9,445 nt of DNA from Bacteroidales bacterium (GTDB lineage Bacteria; Bacteroidota; Bacteroidia; Bacteroidales; WCHB1-69): contig JAQUHH010000074.1 of NCBI GenBank assembly GCA_028683685.1, forward strand, positions 1 to 9,445. The letters run 5' to 3'. Under the pieces are notes generated by a model. The model was not told the origin of the DNA, ran no database searches, and worked only from the letters and a program-made list of their open reading frames with translations. Every line of letters starts with the position of its first letter. Position 1 is the stretch's first letter. This document shows positions 1 to 6,304 of the stretch, piece after piece. The translations under genes and the position numbers were made by a program.

Positions 1-478
1 CTTCCATTATTACTAACTTGTACGAAAACTCCATCTTCGTGATATCTTCTGTAGAAAGTTTCAAATTGAATATGAACATTTGGGTATGCTGAGCAACCAA
101 AAGAGAAACTACTTAAATATGCATTTTGGTTACCACTACACAAGAAATCTGAATCAAATAAAGCAAAGCCATTAGCAGCTGTTGTTGATGCAATCGGACC
201 CATATAATCATCAGGACCAGTGGTACCAATTACCCAGTCGTCTGAGGTTCCTGTTCCATGGTGTATTATCCATTGATCAGGATCTGAAAAATCACTTGAA
301 AAGATAGTTGTACCAACTGCTTTCGCTGATTTGGCAGATGTTTTGCTTGTGGTTGATTGCTCAAACTGTTTTATTGAGCTTAAAGAATTAGTTTTACTTT
401 TTTTGTAATTAAACTTTTTTGTCCAAAACTCATAAATGCAATTAAGACTGCAACTAGAATAAATGTAATTTTTTTCAT
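1..478 (-). CDS. Secreted jelly-roll (MAM-like) protein, N-terminal part, with a one-base frameshift
   Basis: The gene runs off the left edge. ATG at 478 opens a good signal peptide (MKKITFILVAVLIAFMSFGQ), but that frame stops at 380 after 32 codons. The frame one base over is open from there to the window edge. It encodes a Ser/Thr/Lys-rich linker, then a domain starting TIFSSDFSDPDQW, containing DDWVIG, ANGFALFDSDF and FGCSAYPNVHIQFETF, and reaching DGVFVQVSNNG. This is the usual pattern of the jelly-roll / 'choice-of-anchor J' / MAM-like domains of secreted Bacteroidota proteins. The frames rejoin if the run of six T at 415-420 had seven, which gives GQ-KKFNYKK across the junction. The gene is therefore either disrupted, phase-variable or miscalled at the homopolymer. 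Such proteins are often exported by the type IX system, but any C-terminal sorting domain lies outside the window. The domain assignment is by pattern only. Confidence 0.68.
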
Positions 479-649
479 CGATTGTAAATTTAAGTTAGTA
501 AAATGATTTTTGTCAGTACATTTAAATTATGGTAACTAATCAGTGCCAAAAAGGCAAAATAACGTGATCGTTTCCATTTTTTTTGTTTTTTGTTTTGTTA
601 ATATTTATTTTTTAATTTTAAAAGCGTCTATTATTTGATATTCCTATGT

Positions 650-2164
650 TTATTTAATTTCTTGTGCTCCATAGCCTTGCTCTGCACCAAATAGTTTGAT
701 GGCCTGATCAAAGTTGTAGCGGTTGCCAAACATGGATACGCGAGTAGTCGATGTTCCTTGTTTATTTAATCCGTTAGCTTCTCTGTAAAGGTTGGCAGCA
801 GAATTGGCATCGTAGTTTTCTGTAGTCATCACTTTCAGGGATGCAAATCCTTTGAGATAAGCTGGTTCTATAAAGTCTTTAAGTTTACTATTTGCAGAAA
901 GTTCTTTGTTGTTTTCATACTCTTTGAGCATCTCTACCTCATCAAAGCGTTTACCAGGAACATATAGCCATTTACCGCCACTCGTACCCGAGAGAACAAT
1001 ATCCCCTTTATTCATAAAGAATAAGTTGTCGTAGGTTGAACAAATTTTTCTTTTACTTTCTGGAAGCGTGGAATCATCAAAAGTTCCGTCAAGGGCACCA
1101 AGATTATTGCAACCGAATATATTGTGGTGAACTTTGTGATCTACTCCGTTGCGGAAGCGGTAACCATAGCCCATATCTTCCATCTCTTTGGTTCTGGTCC
1201 ACGAAAACAAGACGGTATTGTGATGAAAATCAACGGTTGATTCGTGTGCATTTGTCTGTTGGTTTAAGCCACCATCAATTTGTACAGAAGAGTATAAGTT
1301 GGATACAAATACATTATTGTAGATTTCCCAATCACCACCCGCATTTGACATAATAATAGCATTAAAAGTACCATTAAGGAACATACAATTGCGTATTATT
1401 AACTTTCCAGCCACTTTACCACCGATAAGTCTTACGGCTTTGTTAGGCGGCACACCAACCGGTTTAATAAGTCCTGTCTCACAACCTATAGGACATCCAA
1501 AACGAGGATCGCTTGGGTCGGCTGGAGCATATTCGCTTACAAAACCATAATCAAAGAAAATTCCATCAATGATAATTTGAGAATGCTTATTTGAAGTTAC
1601 TTGTATGTCTAAAAGATGTGAACCAATGGTGCCTGCTTGCGCTTTTGTAGGCTGAATGCGAGTGATGTATTTTGTTGGATTGCGTTCCGTAAAATCGCTG
1701 TTCCAGCCACCTTCCAAACTCACATACTTGTCTTTAATTTCCATCCATCCACGGTCTAAATTGCCAAGGAAGTTACCTTCTGCAATGCGGATAACATCAC
1801 CATTAGAAGCTTTGTCTATGGCTTTCTGAACATCTTTTAAAGGAGATGCTTTTGTGCCTTCGCCTCTAGCAGTTCCGGCAGTGCTCACATAAAGAGCGTT
1901 TGCATATTTTGAAGCCTCTCCTGAACTAGATGGCTTGCTCGAAGTAGCTTTAGAACCAGCATTATCAAGGCTTTTACCTCCTCTATCTAGTGCCTCACGT
2001 GTTTCGCTCGCCGCTTTTTCTTTAACTTTTTGTTCTACCTGCTGTTCGGCAGACCTTTTAACTTGACTTCCTAGCTTTTTTACGTTAATTTGAGCTTCAG
2101 ACGTAAAACTAAAAGCTACTAAAAAGCTTACTGATAATAAAAATCTAATCATTTTGGTTTTCAT
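650..2164 (-). CDS. Secreted right-handed beta-helix protein (DUF1565-like start)
   Basis: A complete 504-residue exported protein. Residues 1-25 are a signal peptide ending SEAQ. Residues 30-62 are highly charged and probably helical (K/E/Q-rich, VEQKVKEKAASETREALD), followed by a Ser/Lys/Gly linker to about 86. The motif LYVSTAGTARGEGTKASPLKD (two halves, residues 91-111) with GDVIRIAEGNFLG (122-134) is the typical opening of DUF1565 / parallel beta-helix proteins. Helix rungs follow, such as IIRNCMFLNGTFNAI, WEIYNNVFV, DFHHNTVLF and KVHHNIFG, with the Asn/His turn residues seen in pectate-lyase-like folds. I see no clear lyase catalytic set, so binding or structural roles are equally possible. 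Cysteines at 224 and 228 may form a disulphide in a long loop. The start at 2164 is preferred; Met5 (2152) would also leave a signal peptide. It lies far from the bat operon and nothing ties it functionally to that operon. Confidence 0.85.
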   Translation of the reverse strand: MKTKMIRFLLSVSFLVAFSFTSEAQINVKKLGSQVKRSAEQQVEQKVKEKAASETREALDRGGKSLDNAGSKATSSKPSSSGEASKYANALYVSTAGTARGEGTKASPLKDVQKAIDKASNGDVIRIAEGNFLGNLDRGWMEIKDKYVSLEGGWNSDFTERNPTKYITRIQPTKAQAGTIGSHLLDIQVTSNKHSQIIIDGIFFDYGFVSEYAPADPSDPRFGCPIGCETGLIKPVGVPPNKAVRLIGGKVAGKLIIRNCMFLNGTFNAIIMSNAGGDWEIYNNVFVSNLYSSVQIDGGLNQQTNAHESTVDFHHNTVLFSWTRTKEMEDMGYGYRFRNGVDHKVHHNIFGCNNLGALDGTFDDSTLPESKRKICSTYDNLFFMNKGDIVLSGTSGGKWLYVPGKRFDEVEMLKEYENNKELSANSKLKDFIEPAYLKGFASLKVMTTENYDANSAANLYREANGLNKQGTSTTRVSMFGNRYNFDQAIKLFGAEQGYGAQEIK

Positions 2165-2215
2165 TTTTGGTTTTTTTTTATTTTAATGACTGATATTACA
2201 TTATACACTATTTTA

Positions 2216-2223
2216 CAAAAATA
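2216..2223 (-). promoter_or_regulatory. Possible Bacteroidota -7 element for the beta-helix gene
   Basis: The minus strand reads TATTTTTG here, an exact match to the Bacteroidota primary-sigma -7 consensus TAnnTTTG. It lies 51 bases upstream of the beta-helix ATG, which would give a leader of about 45 bases. The nearest upstream TTG is only 12 bases away, shorter than the usual spacing of about 17-23, so the -33 element is poor. AT-rich DNA yields such matches by chance. Confidence 0.27.
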
Positions 2224-2485
2224 ACATTAATTTTCCAATCATAGCACTTTAATGTTTAAAAACTACTAAAAAAAATTCACTTTTGCCAAAATAGTAAGGA
2301 CAAAATAAATCTAAACTACTACTATTGAGATGAAAAAATAAATTGTTTTCAACATGCCATAGCCTATAAACTCTGGCTTTTAATCCCTCACCACCAATGG
2401 AACACAAAAACTCTTTATCTTTTCTCTCTGACAATTTGGGTGTTTTTTCAAATATATAATTACTCACGTTTGTGTTATTTAAATT

Positions 2486-2503
2486 TGATGTAAAATTACA
2501 TCA
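2486..2503. repeat. 18-base inverted repeat, operator-like
   Basis: TGATGTAAAATTACATCA has perfect 8-base arms (TGATGTAA / TTACATCA) around a 2-base centre. It overlaps the putative -7 element read on the minus strand, which is where a repressor would block transcription. The regulator is unknown. Confidence 0.45.
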
Positions 2504-2521
2504 TTAATGGAAAAAAAACAA
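2491..2521 (-). promoter_or_regulatory. Candidate Bacteroidota-type promoter reading leftward
   Basis: On the minus strand TTG (2521-2519) is followed after exactly 20 bases by TAATTTTA (2498-2491). This resembles the Bacteroidota promoter (TTG at -33, TAnnTTTG at -7), with only the last G of the -7 missing. Transcription would start near 2485 and run toward the beta-helix gene at 2164 with a leader of about 320 bases. Palindromes lie immediately upstream (2524-2560) and across the -7 box, as expected for an activated or repressed promoter. This is inference from sequence patterns only. Confidence 0.33.
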
Positions 2522-2523
2522 TC

Positions 2524-2534
2524 GGGGAATACCC
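2524..2534. repeat. Imperfect palindrome, weaker companion of the 2545-2560 site
   Basis: GGGGAATACCC resembles the core GGGAAATCCC of the perfect palindrome to its right, with G3/C3 arms around an AT-rich centre. The two centres are about 23 bases apart, roughly two helical turns, so two dimers could bind the same DNA face. Confidence 0.3.
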
Positions 2535-2544
2535 TTAACTTTTC

Positions 2545-2560
2545 TACGGGAAATCCCGTA
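2545..2560. repeat. 16-base perfect palindrome, likely regulator binding site
   Basis: TACGGGAAATCCCGTA has 7-base arms (TACGGGA / TCCCGTA) around AA. It is strikingly GC-rich within AT-rich intergenic DNA, so it is unlikely to be random. It lies just upstream of a leftward promoter candidate and next to a decayed LuxR-type DNA-binding domain. LuxR/NarL-family dimers bind palindromes of about this size, but linking it to that regulator is speculation. Confidence 0.5.
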
Positions 2561-2636
2561 AAACTATAGGAAAAACATGAAAAAAAGGCAATAATGTAAT
2601 ATTTACTTCGGAATTAATGCTAAAATAACACCTAAT

Positions 2637-2781
2637 TTATATTTTTAACAGCCCAAGCAATAAATGCGTATTATTTCTTAAACCTAACTTTTTGAGAATA
2701 TTATTTTTATGTGTTTCCAAAAACGAGCTTGGGTAGATGGCACTTTTACTCCTTCAATATTTCATCTTTATTATCAGTCAG
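2637..2781 (-). pseudogene. Remnant of a LuxR/NarL-type helix-turn-helix regulator C-terminus
   Basis: On the minus strand the frame ending with TAA at 2637-2639 encodes LETHKNNILKKLGLRNNTH followed by LLLGLLKI. This matches the recognition helix and C-terminal helix of GerE/LuxR domains (consensus TVETHrxnIlkKLgvkNxxeL). About 19 bases upstream, in another frame (2749-2781), the minus strand encodes LTDNKDEILKE. That matches the conserved first helix of the same domain (LTxREkEIL), and this frame ends at a stop at 2746-2748. The order is right, but about ten to fifteen residues of the turn region are missing and the frames disagree. This indicates an internal deletion plus frameshift. No receiver or other N-terminal domain is visible to the right, where the DNA becomes hairpin-rich. 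The second segment alone is convincing; the first is shorter and could be coincidence. Confidence 0.6.
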
Positions 2782-2794
2782 ACAAATCTGACTG
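2775..2794. repeat. Hairpin with 8-base stem
   Basis: CAGTCAGACAAATCTGACTG has perfect arms CAGTCAGA / TCTGACTG around the loop CAAA. No U-run follows on either strand, so it is not a standard intrinsic terminator. The sequence just right of it (2785-2809) matches 2932-2956 at 19 of 25 bases, suggesting related repeat copies. Confidence 0.5.
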
Positions 2795-2870
2795 CAATAG
2801 ATAGTGCTTAAAAACATTATAATTATTTAATTATCAGCAAGTTACAAGCTTAATAAAACATCATCTATTA

Positions 2871-2927
2871 CAGTTGGCTTTAGCCAACTGAAAAGAAAAA
2901 ACTTTCACACTTCTTGTGCTTTAGCAC
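2871..2927. repeat. REP-like pair of hairpins with TTTA loops downstream of batE
   Basis: Two palindromes share the same centre: CAGTTGGCTTTAGCCAACTG (2871-2890; 8-base stem, TTTA loop) and GTGCTTTAGCAC (2916-2927; 4-base stem, TTTA loop). They are separated by 25 A-rich bases. Paired hairpins with a conserved loop in an intergenic region are typical of REP-like elements. They are the first structures in the batE 3' region and could slow exonucleases or act in termination, but neither is followed by a U-run on the minus strand. Confidence 0.5.
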
Positions 2928-2966
2928 CATTAATCAGATAGCAATAAATAGTATTTGGGAAAAAAC

Positions 2967-3740
2967 TCAGATTACTTCCAAGTTTGTTTTTTTCATCCAG
3001 CCTTTGTCCCCGTTCGGGATTTTCACCTCTACCCAATCGCCAATTTGATCGAGCAGTTTTACTTTTATTCCTTGGTGAATAATAAACAAGTCACTGCTGG
3101 CACTGTCGGGAGAACTTTTTACATCCACCTGTTCGCTCATCACAATGGCTTCATCCGTACTGGTTTGGTAGTCTTTTTGAAAAAATGCAGCCATCGTTGA
3201 ACTCATAAAAAACAAGAGAAAAATCAGAGTAAAGTAAAAACTATATTTTCGAAAAGTAAAATTTGGAGTAATTAGAAAAATGGCTGTAAATACAAATACC
3301 AAGAAAAAAAACGCCAAGGAAAGATATGCCCAATAACGTTCACTTAGCATATTTACAAAGGATTTAAACCATCTAACGAAAAACAATTCTGGTACCGTTT
3401 CGATTTTATCTTCCAATTTATATTTTGTCACATTAATATTGAAATTAGTATTTTCATCGTGAGGCTGAATTCTTTTTGCCCGTTCGAACCACAACATGGC
3501 ATTGGCATATTCTTCCATTTTAAAATAGCTGCTTGCTAAATTGTAATAAAGTGCATGCGATACATAATTTTGTTCTACCAAAGAGAGAAATAGTTCGTTG
3601 GCTTCTTCGTATTCATTGGCTAAATAATGTTCATACGCTTTCTCGAAAGTAGCATTTGGAGTATTATCAGCAACAGCAAAAAGTCCGAAAAAAACGAACA
3701 AAACAAGAATAAACGACTTAATTCCCTTTTTCATATCCAT
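2967..3740 (-). CDS. batE: BatE: TPR and SH3-like membrane protein
   Basis: A 257-residue protein ending the bat operon. Residues 1-25 form a signal peptide or anchor ending AVADN. Residues 29-105 hold about two TPR-like helical pairs (FEKAYEHYLANEYEEANELF, then ALYYNLASSYFKMEEYANAM). Two membrane helices follow at about 137-157 and 165-187, then a small beta-rich SH3b-like tail at 194-257 with the typical DWVEVKIPNGDKGWM ending. This layout is the family signature of BatE. TPRs imply protein binding, probably to BatA-D at the inner membrane; the precise role is unknown. Its ATG overlaps the batD stop by one base (TAATG), so translational coupling is likely. Met3 is an alternative start 6 bases on. 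The length and domains are complete, with no sign of damage. Confidence 0.92.
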   Translation of the reverse strand: MDMKKGIKSFILVLFVFFGLFAVADNTPNATFEKAYEHYLANEYEEANELFLSLVEQNYVSHALYYNLASSYFKMEEYANAMLWFERAKRIQPHDENTNFNINVTKYKLEDKIETVPELFFVRWFKSFVNMLSERYWAYLSLAFFFLVFVFTAIFLITPNFTFRKYSFYFTLIFLLFFMSSTMAAFFQKDYQTSTDEAIVMSEQVDVKSSPDSASSDLFIIHQGIKVKLLDQIGDWVEVKIPNGDKGWMKKTNLEVI

Positions 3741-5599
3741 TATTTTATCTCTTTATCCATTAAAATTATTAAATCATACGCTTGTGTATAAAGCGAATTC
3801 ATCAAGTTTTCGGAATTTGCAGGGGCAAAACGAGCAAATTCGCACTCATGAAGTAGATTTTCCAAATTGCTCACAATTTCCACCTTTAATCCGGCTGCTT
3901 TTACAGCATCGATTACTGTTTCTGTCGACAAATCGGAATTAGAAATCATCAATTTATCGGCAGTATATCCCCAAATTGCTTTTGACAACTCTTCGTAAAA
4001 CTCATTCTTTGCATTGCTATCCAGCATTTTCCTGGCTTGTAAAAGACGTTTACGAGCCATTTTACCCGCTTTTTTATTCCGAACAGAAACTATATCAGAT
4101 CTTTTTTTAATCTCTTTTTTATAAATCATAATAAAGAGGATAAAAAGCAGCAGTGGTAAGATAAGTAAAATCCAGTAGACAAAAGATCCAAAAAAGAGAA
4201 GTTTTTTCTGGGTCAAAGCATGACTTTGTTTGTTCAAAAATCGAATGTCACTGCCAACATATTGCAACTCTTTTTGATTGACGCTGGTCAAAATACTCTC
4301 ACCTGAACCAGTTCCTTTGCTTACTTTAATTTCAAATTCAGGAATAGACAAAGAAACATAGTTGCCTTTTGCAGGATTAAAAAAGACAAATTTAGATGCT
4401 TCAATTTTATAATTTCCTTTACTTCGGGGAATGGCCACATATTCGAAGATCATCGAACCGCTGGTTCCTGTTTCTGTCACTTTCGTTTGATCGATTGATT
4501 TTGGATCGTACACTTCAAAATCTTTAGGAAACTTAATAGTCGGATAATCAATTAGTTTCAAATTCCCTTTTCCAGTAATGGTAAGTTGTAATTTTAGGGC
4601 TTCATTGGCGGGTAGTTCTGTGCGGTCGACAGAAGCAGAAATTGAAAAATTGCCCACGGCACCCGAAAATTCTACTGGAACGTTGTCGGGCAGTTTCCGA
4701 ACATTGATGTTTACCGTATTTGAAGAAATCGATTTTTTGACATTGGTATGACCGCCTCCAAAAAATGGGTCATCAAAAAAACTATCCCAAAAACCACGTC
4801 TTTGCTGTTGTGCTTTGCGTACTTGAGCTAAAATCTCCATTTCTAATGGCTCGATTTTCAAATTTCCCGACTGCTGCGGATAAACATATACTTTTCTAAT
4901 TTCGGCAACCGTATAGTTACGTCCATCAAAAGTTTCCTGATACTGTTTGGGTTGCCCTCTACGATCGCTTAATTCGGAAGTCCAAAAACCACGACTGGAA
5001 GGAATTTTATTAATTGAATATTGAGCAATGGGTATGGCAGTATACATTTTATATAGAACAGCTATTTCCTCTCCTTCATACACATTTGTTTTGGAAGCAA
5101 TGGCTCGAACAAAAACATCTTTTGCACCAATGGTCTGAACTTCTTGAGCTTGAGTATTTTGCTGACGTTGTTGTGGTTGTTGTTGACGAGCCGCTGGTGC
5201 ATTTCCAGCTACAACTTCAACACTTAGTTTATTGGAACGATGCGTTTGACCGTTTACTGTAATTGAAGCTTCCCCTATTTCAAAAACTCCAAGATTAACT
5301 GCCTGAAGATGAAATGTATAACTATACTGAACCGTTTGTGAGACCTGTCCGTTTATAATTTGCATATTGGAAGAAGTAGACTGACTTGGTCCGCCAAGAA
5401 AATTAAAGTCACGAAATGTAGGTGCTTTTAAGTTAGATGCTTGCGCATTCACCGTATATGAAATTCTAAACTGAGCTCCTTGTGCGACTCTGCCCGGTCC
5501 GGAAGCAACAAAACTCACATCCTGAGCTTTCAAATTCCAAGACAACAACACAATTATTATTGTCAAAAACCTCATTCTATTTTTCGATACGATCTCCAT
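3740..5599 (-). CDS. batD: BatD: large periplasmic aerotolerance-operon protein
   Basis: I choose the ATG at 5599 (619 residues), one base after the batC stop. An upstream ATG at 5674 would overlap batC by 74 bases and put a long charged stretch before the signal peptide. ATG 5575 (Met9, MRFLTIIIVLLSWNLKAQ) is an equally plausible start. After the signal peptide (cut near residue 26), the exported part begins DVSFVASGPGRVAQGAQFRI, the characteristic N-terminus of the BatD family. A Gln-rich linker lies at about 139-154, with more beta domains to about 450. A membrane helix spans about 468-492, followed by a helical cytosolic tail of about 125 residues containing FYEEL (534-538) and FARFA (588-592). 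It probably bridges periplasmic and cytosolic parts of the Bat complex. The function is known only by family association. The tail resembles that of the protein encoded at 8364-9350. Confidence 0.92.
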   Translation of the reverse strand: MEIVSKNRMRFLTIIIVLLSWNLKAQDVSFVASGPGRVAQGAQFRISYTVNAQASNLKAPTFRDFNFLGGPSQSTSSNMQIINGQVSQTVQYSYTFHLQAVNLGVFEIGEASITVNGQTHRSNKLSVEVVAGNAPAARQQQPQQRQQNTQAQEVQTIGAKDVFVRAIASKTNVYEGEEIAVLYKMYTAIPIAQYSINKIPSSRGFWTSELSDRRGQPKQYQETFDGRNYTVAEIRKVYVYPQQSGNLKIEPLEMEILAQVRKAQQQRRGFWDSFFDDPFFGGGHTNVKKSISSNTVNINVRKLPDNVPVEFSGAVGNFSISASVDRTELPANEALKLQLTITGKGNLKLIDYPTIKFPKDFEVYDPKSIDQTKVTETGTSGSMIFEYVAIPRSKGNYKIEASKFVFFNPAKGNYVSLSIPEFEIKVSKGTGSGESILTSVNQKELQYVGSDIRFLNKQSHALTQKKLLFFGSFVYWILLILPLLLFILFIMIYKKEIKKRSDIVSVRNKKAGKMARKRLLQARKMLDSNAKNEFYEELSKAIWGYTADKLMISNSDLSTETVIDAVKAAGLKVEIVSNLENLLHECEFARFAPANSENLMNSLYTQAYDLIILMDKEIK

Positions 5600-5600
5600 A

Positions 5601-6302
5601 CTACCAATCTTTTTCAAGTTTCTGTTTATTTGAACCTTTGTCTTTTTGCAGCTTTTCCATAGTCTTTCGTTCATTCTGATTCAAGGCATCCAATTGACGC
5701 TCATCCGCACGCTGTTCTCGTTGCTGTTGCTTTTGTTGTTGTTGTTTTTGTTGTTGCTCTTTATCCTCATTTTGTTGCTGATCTTGATTTTTCTGTTGTT
5801 GTTGTTGTTGTTGTTGATCCTCTTTATCCTGATTTTGATCCCCTTGTTGTTGCTGTTGCTCTACTCTTCGTCTTGCCCATTCATAATTATATCGAGCATC
5901 TTCATCTTTGGGATTCAATTTCAAACTATTTTTAAACGCCTCCATTCCTTCTTGCAGTTTTTGTTGACTAAGCAAAGAATTTCCCAAATTATACCAATAT
6001 TTTGAAGCCATTTCCTTGTTATTTTCTGGCGGTGTCAATTCTGAAAAAACGTTGTACGCCTCTTCATAACGACCTTGTTTGTATAATGCAGTACCCAAAT
6101 TAAATTTTGCCTTTTGATAATCTGGCGAACTTTCAATTCCTTTCCGATATTCAATTTCAGCATCTTTATATTTTCCATCCTCATACAAACTGTTTCCCCG
6201 TCGAACATCTTTTAAACTTGTTTTCGACTGAGCAAATATAGACAAAGATGAAAACATCAAAACAAAGATAATCAATAGATTAATTCCAATTCTTTTTTTC
6301 AT
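5601..6302 (-). CDS. batC: BatC: TPR protein with Gln-rich tail
   Basis: A 233-residue exported protein. The signal peptide is residues 1-25 (ending SIFAQ). TPR motifs lie at about 28-60 (GNSLYEDGKYKDAEIEYRKG), 64-97 and 101-134 (WYNLGNSLLSQQKLQEGMEAF), the last ending in the usual LNP. Residues 148-197 are mostly Gln broken by Lys/Asp/Glu/Asn, including eight Gln in a row at 163-170. The C-terminus (RADERQLDALNQNERKTM, ending KDW) is the conserved short motif seen at the end of BatC proteins. It therefore probably matters for binding, while the Gln tract acts as a flexible spacer. It starts two bases after the batB stop and is followed one base later by batD. No Shine-Dalgarno is visible, so reinitiation from batB is likely. 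The TPRs suggest a periplasmic scaffold for the VWA proteins. Confidence 0.93.
   Translation of the reverse strand: MKKRIGINLLIIFVLMFSSLSIFAQSKTSLKDVRRGNSLYEDGKYKDAEIEYRKGIESSPDYQKAKFNLGTALYKQGRYEEAYNVFSELTPPENNKEMASKYWYNLGNSLLSQQKLQEGMEAFKNSLKLNPKDEDARYNYEWARRRVEQQQQQGDQNQDKEDQQQQQQQQKNQDQQQNEDKEQQQKQQQQKQQQREQRADERQLDALNQNERKTMEKLQKDKGSNKQKLEKDW
5793..5816 (-). repeat. CAA trinucleotide repeat inside batC
   Basis: Seven uninterrupted CAA codons followed by one CAG on the minus strand encode Gln 163-170 of BatC. Perfect triplet runs can change copy number by slippage, and here a change would keep the reading frame and alter only spacer length. Neighbouring Gln blocks use mixed CAA/CAG/CAA patterns. 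Confidence 0.8.
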
Positions 6303-6304
6303 GA

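Larger units (their letters stand above)
2165..2966. other. Long intergenic region between the beta-helix gene and batE
   Basis: About 800 AT-rich bases without a convincing intact gene. From right to left it holds two hairpins with TTTA loops (2871-2927), a third hairpin (2775-2794), the eroded C-terminus of a LuxR-type regulator (2637-2781), a 16-base palindrome with a weaker companion (2524-2560), a promoter-like sequence with an overlapping palindrome (2486-2521), and a possible -7 element for the beta-helix gene (2216-2223). A GTG-started 72-codon frame at 2249-2467 resembles nothing I recognise and is not called. The mix of decayed coding sequence and palindromes suggests a site of past gene loss. 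Confidence 0.7.

Noticed and set aside
544..556. Short inverted repeat TGCCAAAAAGGCA between the two left-hand genes as a terminator or operator
   Set aside because: Only four-base arms and no U-run; expected by chance in AT-rich DNA.
2249..2467. A 72-codon GTG-started frame on the minus strand, just downstream of the candidate promoter
   Set aside because: No recognisable motif, no ribosome site, and a composition typical of translated AT-rich intergenic DNA. It is kept only as a possibility in the palindrome/promoter finding.
2871..2890. Hairpin CAGTTGGCTTTAGCCAACTG as an intrinsic terminator of the bat operon
   Set aside because: No U-run follows on the minus strand (TAATAGATGATG comes next), and the same loop recurs in a second hairpin. 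A REP-like repeat fits better.
2775..2956. Repeat cluster as a CRISPR array
   Set aside because: The repeats are palindromes of differing sequence with irregular spacing; there are no uniform direct repeats and no cas genes.
5646..6005. A plus-strand frame rich in Leu opposite batC
   Set aside because: It is the antisense of the Gln-rich tract (CAA/CAG read as TTG/CTG). The poly-Leu is an artefact, and batC is clearly the real gene.
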